A stretch of 42,060 nucleotides of DNA from a virus: positions 1 to 42,060 of the IMG/VR virus record IMGVR_UViG_3300032050_000282. One strand, 5' to 3'. Shown piece after piece: positions 39,242 to 42,060 of this stretch (its first letter is position 1; every line of letters begins with the position of its first letter). The translations under genes and the position numbers were made by a program. The notes under the pieces were generated by a model. That model was not told the DNA's origin, ran no database searches, and was given only the letters and a program-made list of their open reading frames with translations.

Positions 39242-39768
39242 ACAAGAAACCTCTTTTCATATTCCAGCAAATCAGATGGTGCAGGAATAATGTTGTCATC
39301 ACATTCTACAGCATTTTCCCATCTTGCACCACTCTTTTGATATAGTTTGATATTAAGATGCTGGTACTTTAGGTTAGTTGGAACGTGTACTTTATAGTCA
39401 ATTCCATCATTCTCAGTCAGCAAGCTAAGTTGCTTATTCTCACTCTTAGTCACTGTAATTGTGGAGCAAGATAACCAGAACAGATTCTCAAAAACATCAT
39501 AATCTGATAGGTATTTGTCTGGGTTATCCATAATCATTCGACCAATGAATTGAGGTGACAAACAATGGTCGTGAGTGCGCTCTTTTGGATTATTCTTTGC
39601 TTCCTCACTTATCAATCCAAGATGATTCACTTGAGCGCAATCAAATACACCAATGTAGTAAATGCGTGTGATAGGTCGGAAGAAATCAGGGTCGCCCCAG
39701 TTGTCTACATTAGCACTCAAAGAGTTGAATGTAGTCTGACAGTAGGCTTTCCAGTTCTTGGAGTTCAT
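39238..39768 (-). CDS. THDH-motif protein of unknown function, 176 aa
   Basis: Starts MNSKNWKAYCQTTFNSLSAN, then RIYYIGVFDCAQVNHLGLIS. The conserved-looking core is ERTHDHCLSPQFIGRMIMDN: Thr-His-Asp-His at 65-68, suggesting a metal site or a nuclease-like active site. The C-terminus is polar. It carries repeat copy B as its leader, and its ATG sits within the repeat end. I recall similar proteins in cyanophages, but no family name. A nuclease role is only a guess from the motif and neighbours. Confidence 0.78.
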   Translation of the reverse strand: MNSKNWKAYCQTTFNSLSANVDNWGDPDFFRPITRIYYIGVFDCAQVNHLGLISEEAKNNPKERTHDHCLSPQFIGRMIMDNPDKYLSDYDVFENLFWLSCSTITVTKSENKQLSLLTENDGIDYKVHVPTNLKYQHLNIKLYQKSGARWENAVECDDNIIPAPSDLLEYEKRFLV

Positions 39769-39884
39769 TTTAGAAAAAATCGGTGTTTTTGTTGCAGTGG
39801 ATGGGTTCTAGGTCGGTTGCAGTGAAATTGCAGAAAAATCAGGGTTTTGGTCTAGGTGGCCACTGGATTCTTGGGTGAGACTCA
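39767..39884 (-). repeat. Second intercistronic repeat, copy B, about 118 bp
   Basis: Same landmarks as copy A, in the same order, between the helicase gene and the 176-aa gene. Its first TGA is the helicase stop codon and its TTCTAAAATG end contains the ATG of the next gene. The left arm of the inverted repeat seen in copy A is degraded here. I estimate about 70 percent identity to copy A by eye. Confidence 0.85.
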
Positions 39885-41126
39885 CCGCCTCACCACCGAT
39901 ACGGCAGGTTCTCCCTTCTCGAAGATGGTATCAACCACAGACTGAACTGCGCGAGCGGTGCTGATACCAACCTTGCTGTAGACAGGAATGCAAACCAGAC
40001 CGAACGATTTGCTATACTGACTCAGGTTGCCAGGTTCGATACGTCCTTCGCGCATAGCTTTGGCATCATCGTGATGCAAACGGATGCAACGTCCGATGGT
40101 CTGACTGATGCCAATGAAGTCCATATTACGCAGGAACAGCACTGCTTCCAGACCGCTCACATTGATACCCTCAGCAAGGATACTGTGGTGAAGAACAACA
40201 AACTTCTTATCGTTATCCTTACCCCATGCAGATAGAGTGTCGAAGAATACCTCACGGTTGACCTTCTGACCGTCAATAACTGCGCCAGTCTTGGCAGTAA
40301 TATACATCCAAGAGTATCCGCGACATTCCAGTTGGAAACAGAAATCAGTTTCAGTCACCAGCGATACGATTTGCTTGGTTGCCTTAGCACAAATCAGAAT
40401 CTTGCCGACCTTGTTCTCATCAATCGTTTCCAGCAGATTCTCAGAATCGCGGTCGAAGTTGGTCTGCTTACCAGTTACCATAGCCAGTTGCTTGACGATG
40501 ACTTTGGGGGGCACAATGTAACCACCTTCAACCAACTCAGGAGCAGGAACTTTGCAGATTACCTGACCGTAAACATCAGCATCATTCATCCCAGGTTTGC
40601 CAGTAGCAAGGGAATGTTTGGGAGTTGCAGTGAAGAAATAGCAGCGGCGAGCAGTAGCAGCAAAGTGCTCTGTTGCAGGGAAAAAGTGACGCTGAACGCT
40701 GTTATGTGCCTCATCAAAGTAAATAGTATCCACATCAACTTCTGCCACTTGCAGACGCGACAGAGAGTTGTAGGTAGTTACAATCAAGCGATGGCTATCA
40801 GCATTGGCATCAACCCAGTTACGAATCTCACGGGGGCGAGTAGAGGATTCGTGATGAGTTTCGCCACTGTGAACGTGCAAAACTTTAGCGTTGGTGATGA
40901 ACTCCAGGAACTCGCTAGAGAGTTGCTCTGCCAACAAAATACGAGGAGCAACAACAACAATGGTCTGGGGAGTTTCAGACTGCAACTCACGCAGAGCATC
41001 ATAGATCATCTTGAGAGTCTTGCCACCGCCAGTAGGAACAATGATCTGACCTTTATCATGCTGTTGCATAGCAGCAACACCACGTTCTTGATGCGGACGA
41101 AGTTGGATTTGCATTGGTTTCATCAT
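39882..41126 (-). CDS. SF2 DEAH-box DNA helicase, 414 aa
   Basis: Walker A PTGGGKT at about 31-37, motif Ia region VVVAPRILLAEQL, motif II DEAH at 138-141, motif III TAT at 166-168 and motif VI QTIGRCIRL at 342-350 are all present. RPHQERGVAAM fits the Q-like region of ResIII-type helicases. Members of this superfamily include T4 UvsW and the translocating subunits of type I and III restriction enzymes. Common in cyanophages, where recombination or replication restart is usually assumed. It begins next to cassette E13 with MMKPM; the exact first Met is uncertain. Confidence 0.88.
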   Translation of the reverse strand: MMKPMQIQLRPHQERGVAAMQQHDKGQIIVPTGGGKTLKMIYDALRELQSETPQTIVVVAPRILLAEQLSSEFLEFITNAKVLHVHSGETHHESSTRPREIRNWVDANADSHRLIVTTYNSLSRLQVAEVDVDTIYFDEAHNSVQRHFFPATEHFAATARRCYFFTATPKHSLATGKPGMNDADVYGQVICKVPAPELVEGGYIVPPKVIVKQLAMVTGKQTNFDRDSENLLETIDENKVGKILICAKATKQIVSLVTETDFCFQLECRGYSWMYITAKTGAVIDGQKVNREVFFDTLSAWGKDNDKKFVVLHHSILAEGINVSGLEAVLFLRNMDFIGISQTIGRCIRLHHDDAKAMREGRIEPGNLSQYSKSFGLVCIPVYSKVGISTARAVQSVVDTIFEKGEPAVSVVRR

Positions 41127-41157
41127 CTAGTATTAGGACACTTTGCAGGGCCCAGTA
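41127..41157 (-). repeat. Intercistronic cassette E13 (variant right end)
   Basis: Minus strand TACTGGGCCCTGCAAAGTGT followed by CCTAATACTAG and directly by the helicase ATG. The usual TAGTAT is replaced by TAATACTAG. Stop TGA of the 66-aa gene lies immediately upstream. Confidence 0.9.
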
Positions 41158-41358
41158 TCAGTTACAAACTTTTTTATAGCAGTTCAGTCTATCAATTACA
41201 CCTTGCATTGTAGCACGATTGTAACCATTTGCAAAGGGTAGACTTCTCTCAGTTTCAGGATTAGAACCAAAATCAACATTTTGGGAGACATTAACACCCT
41301 CTTGAAGAAGGCGAATGACATCATCAAAGACAAAATCAGGGATTTGAATGTAATTCAT
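41158..41358 (-). CDS. Hypothetical protein, 66 aa
   Basis: Chosen ATG 41358 (MNYIQIPDFVFDDVIRLLQE); the longer in-frame reading would extend into the hairpin. Then GVNVSQNVDFGSNPETERSL. A helix FDDVIRLLQEGV is followed by a polar region and a basic end. Function unknown. Confidence 0.78.
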   Translation of the reverse strand: MNYIQIPDFVFDDVIRLLQEGVNVSQNVDFGSNPETERSLPFANGYNRATMQGVIDRLNCYKKVCN

Positions 41359-41392
41359 TGTTCTCAGTGGTTTGGTATCTAAAGACAAAAAT

Positions 41393-41422
41393 AGCACGCT
41401 TAGAGGTCAATCTGAGCGTGCT
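41393..41422 (-). terminator. Possible terminator hairpin inside the E14 operon
   Basis: Minus strand AGCACGCT, a 14-nt loop, AGCGTGCT, then ATTTTTG. Eight-pair GC-rich stem with a five-T tract. It lies between the 51-aa and 66-aa genes, where no cassette is found. Confidence 0.6.
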
Positions 41423-41434
41423 GGTGGGGTTTAA

Positions 41435-41590
41435 TCAACCTCCAAACATTTCATCAAACAACCAATCACCAGAACGCTCTTTTTCTTCCCAGACTTTGTT
41501 AGCGTTTGCTTCAATCATTGCTCGTTCAATCTTAATGTCAAGGGCAGATTTAGTGCTGAACCAGTTACCGTTGCGGTCTTGCCAGAGCAT
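41435..41590 (-). CDS. Hypothetical protein, 51 aa
   Basis: MLWQDRNGNWFSTKSALDIK then IERAMIEANANKVWEEKERS, ending GDWLFDEMFGG. Trp-rich with an amphipathic helix. Starts 23 nt after the TAGTAT of cassette E14. Function unknown. Confidence 0.75.
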   Translation of the reverse strand: MLWQDRNGNWFSTKSALDIKIERAMIEANANKVWEEKERSGDWLFDEMFGG

Positions 41591-41612
41591 AATGTCGTTT
41601 GAGTGTTGTCCT

Positions 41613-41644
41613 TATACTACTAGGACACTTTAGAGGGCCCAGTA
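41613..41644 (-). repeat. Intercistronic cassette E14
   Basis: Minus strand TACTGGGCCCTCTAAAGTGT followed by CCTAGTAGTATA. The upstream TGATAACAAA flank resembles the left ends of E2 and E8. Variant region CCTCT. Not in frame with the downstream ATG. Confidence 0.93.
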
Positions 41645-41651
41645 TTTGTTA

Positions 41652-42060
41652 TCAGGGTTGATATTTGGAAGCGGGAAGATCTCTACCTTTGATGATGTCT
41701 GAATGTAAACGCTTACCAGCTCTTACCATCTTCTTCTTCTCATCTCTAGTATATTCGTGCTTGGTTGTTCTTTCAATCTTCTCACCTTTTGGCGCTTCTT
41801 CTTTCTTCTTGGTGAGAAGTTTTGATGCTTGCTTTACTAAATCTTTTGATTTAGGTTTTGCTGCTGGAGTTTCACCACCAGACTTTGCTGCTCTTCTAGC
41901 AAGTGCTGCCTTTCTTCTTTCTTCCTTTGCTGCTGCTAGTTGTCTCTCTCTAGCAGATCCACGCTCTTGTTCTGGTGCTTGAGTTCTAGTTTCAGAACTA
42001 CGCTGAGTTCCAATATCTTTGCGTGGTTTGTATTCTTTTGCAGGTACAGTTGTGCCACCT
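41652..42060 (-). CDS. Basic Lys/Arg/Ala-rich protein (5' end outside window)
   Basis: 136 codons visible, ending KGRDLPASKYQP and TGA. The visible part is low-complexity, with AAAKEERRKAALARRAAKSG and a KKKEEAPKGEKIER stretch, then HEYTRDEKKKMVRAGKRLHS. Highly charged and probably flexible or coiled. A structural or nucleic-acid-binding protein is possible. No family recognised; the N-terminus is missing. Confidence 0.75.
   Translation of the reverse strand, partial: GGTTVPAKEYKPRKDIGTQRSSETRTQAPEQERGSARERQLAAAKEERRKAALARRAAKSGGETPAAKPKSKDLVKQASKLLTKKKEEAPKGEKIERTTKHEYTRDEKKKMVRAGKRLHSDIIKGRDLPASKYQP

Noticed and set aside
40332-41213. Plus-strand frame of 293 codons
   Set aside because: Antisense of the helicase, whose motifs are complete on the minus strand.
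27602-41644. CRISPR array
   Set aside because: The repeats are separated by genes of very different length, not by uniform spacers.
27602-41644. Cassette as a T4 late promoter
   Set aside because: TAGTATAA or TAGTATGA differs from TATAAATA at several positions, and true late cores lie only in the virion block and at 28120.
27602-41644. Cassette as a Rho-independent terminator
   Set aside because: Only a three-pair GGG/CCC stem can form in some copies and none has a T-run.
1-42060. tRNA genes, which many T4-like cyanophages carry
   Set aside because: No cloverleaf-like sequence was recognised by eye; a tRNA-finding program could still find one.

Overview
This window is part of the genome of a T4-like myovirus of marine picocyanobacteria (Synechococcus or Prochlorococcus; the group now called Kyanoviridae). 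The evidence is a baseplate-wedge block (gp25, gp6, a 4,028-residue wedge-position giant, a gp8-like protein, a DUF4815-type protein) with T4-type late promoter cores, followed by dozens of tiny genes of the kind typical of cyanophages (for example the YNGWENYETWNVALWINNDEGL-type protein and the MSK(S/T)VxxSML proteins). Every gene I can support is on the minus strand, so transcription runs from right (42 kb) to left (1). No tRNA, CRISPR array, insertion sequence or integrase was seen. Names given without a database search are recognition by eye.

Left region, 1-25.1 kb (virion genes, AT-rich). Reading downstream: two small uncharacterised proteins, gp25, gp6, the giant protein, a repetitive fibre-like protein, a gp8-like wedge protein, a 1,531-residue DUF4815-type protein and a polyglycine-rich protein cut by the left edge. 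Four of these transcripts start with a core of the form (C/A)ATAAATA, one mismatch from T4 late TATAAATA. They should act together late in infection to build the baseplate and fibres. The giant carries a YHYH domain and two families of internal repeats.

Middle, 25.1-28.1 kb. A glycosyltransferase-like gene with two tiny downstream genes, a small aromatic membrane protein, tandem paralogues of 45-46 residues and other tiny genes. Three sites of the form TTGACA-17 bp-TATAAT-like point to host sigma70-type early promoters. There is also a 17-bp perfect inverted repeat.

Right region, 27.6-42 kb (tiny-gene mosaic). About 40 closely packed, mostly very short genes are divided into short operons by a repeated cassette of about 32 bp: 14 copies, minus-strand core GGGCC-N5-AAAGTGTCCTAGTAGTAT. 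Each copy fills the gap between the stop codon of one operon and the start of the next. Two other operon boundaries carry a different repeat of about 118 bp. The cassettes look like portable promoter or punctuation units, comparable in idea to the promoter early stem-loop (PeSL) elements of T4-type phages but with a different sequence. The larger genes here include a probable restriction-modification pair (PD-(D/E)XK nuclease plus N6-adenine methyltransferase, overlapping by 4 nt), an SF2 DEAH helicase, an RNA-ligase-like nucleotidyltransferase and an unassigned protein with a THDH motif. The cassette array and the restriction-modification/helicase block are the most noteworthy parts of the window.
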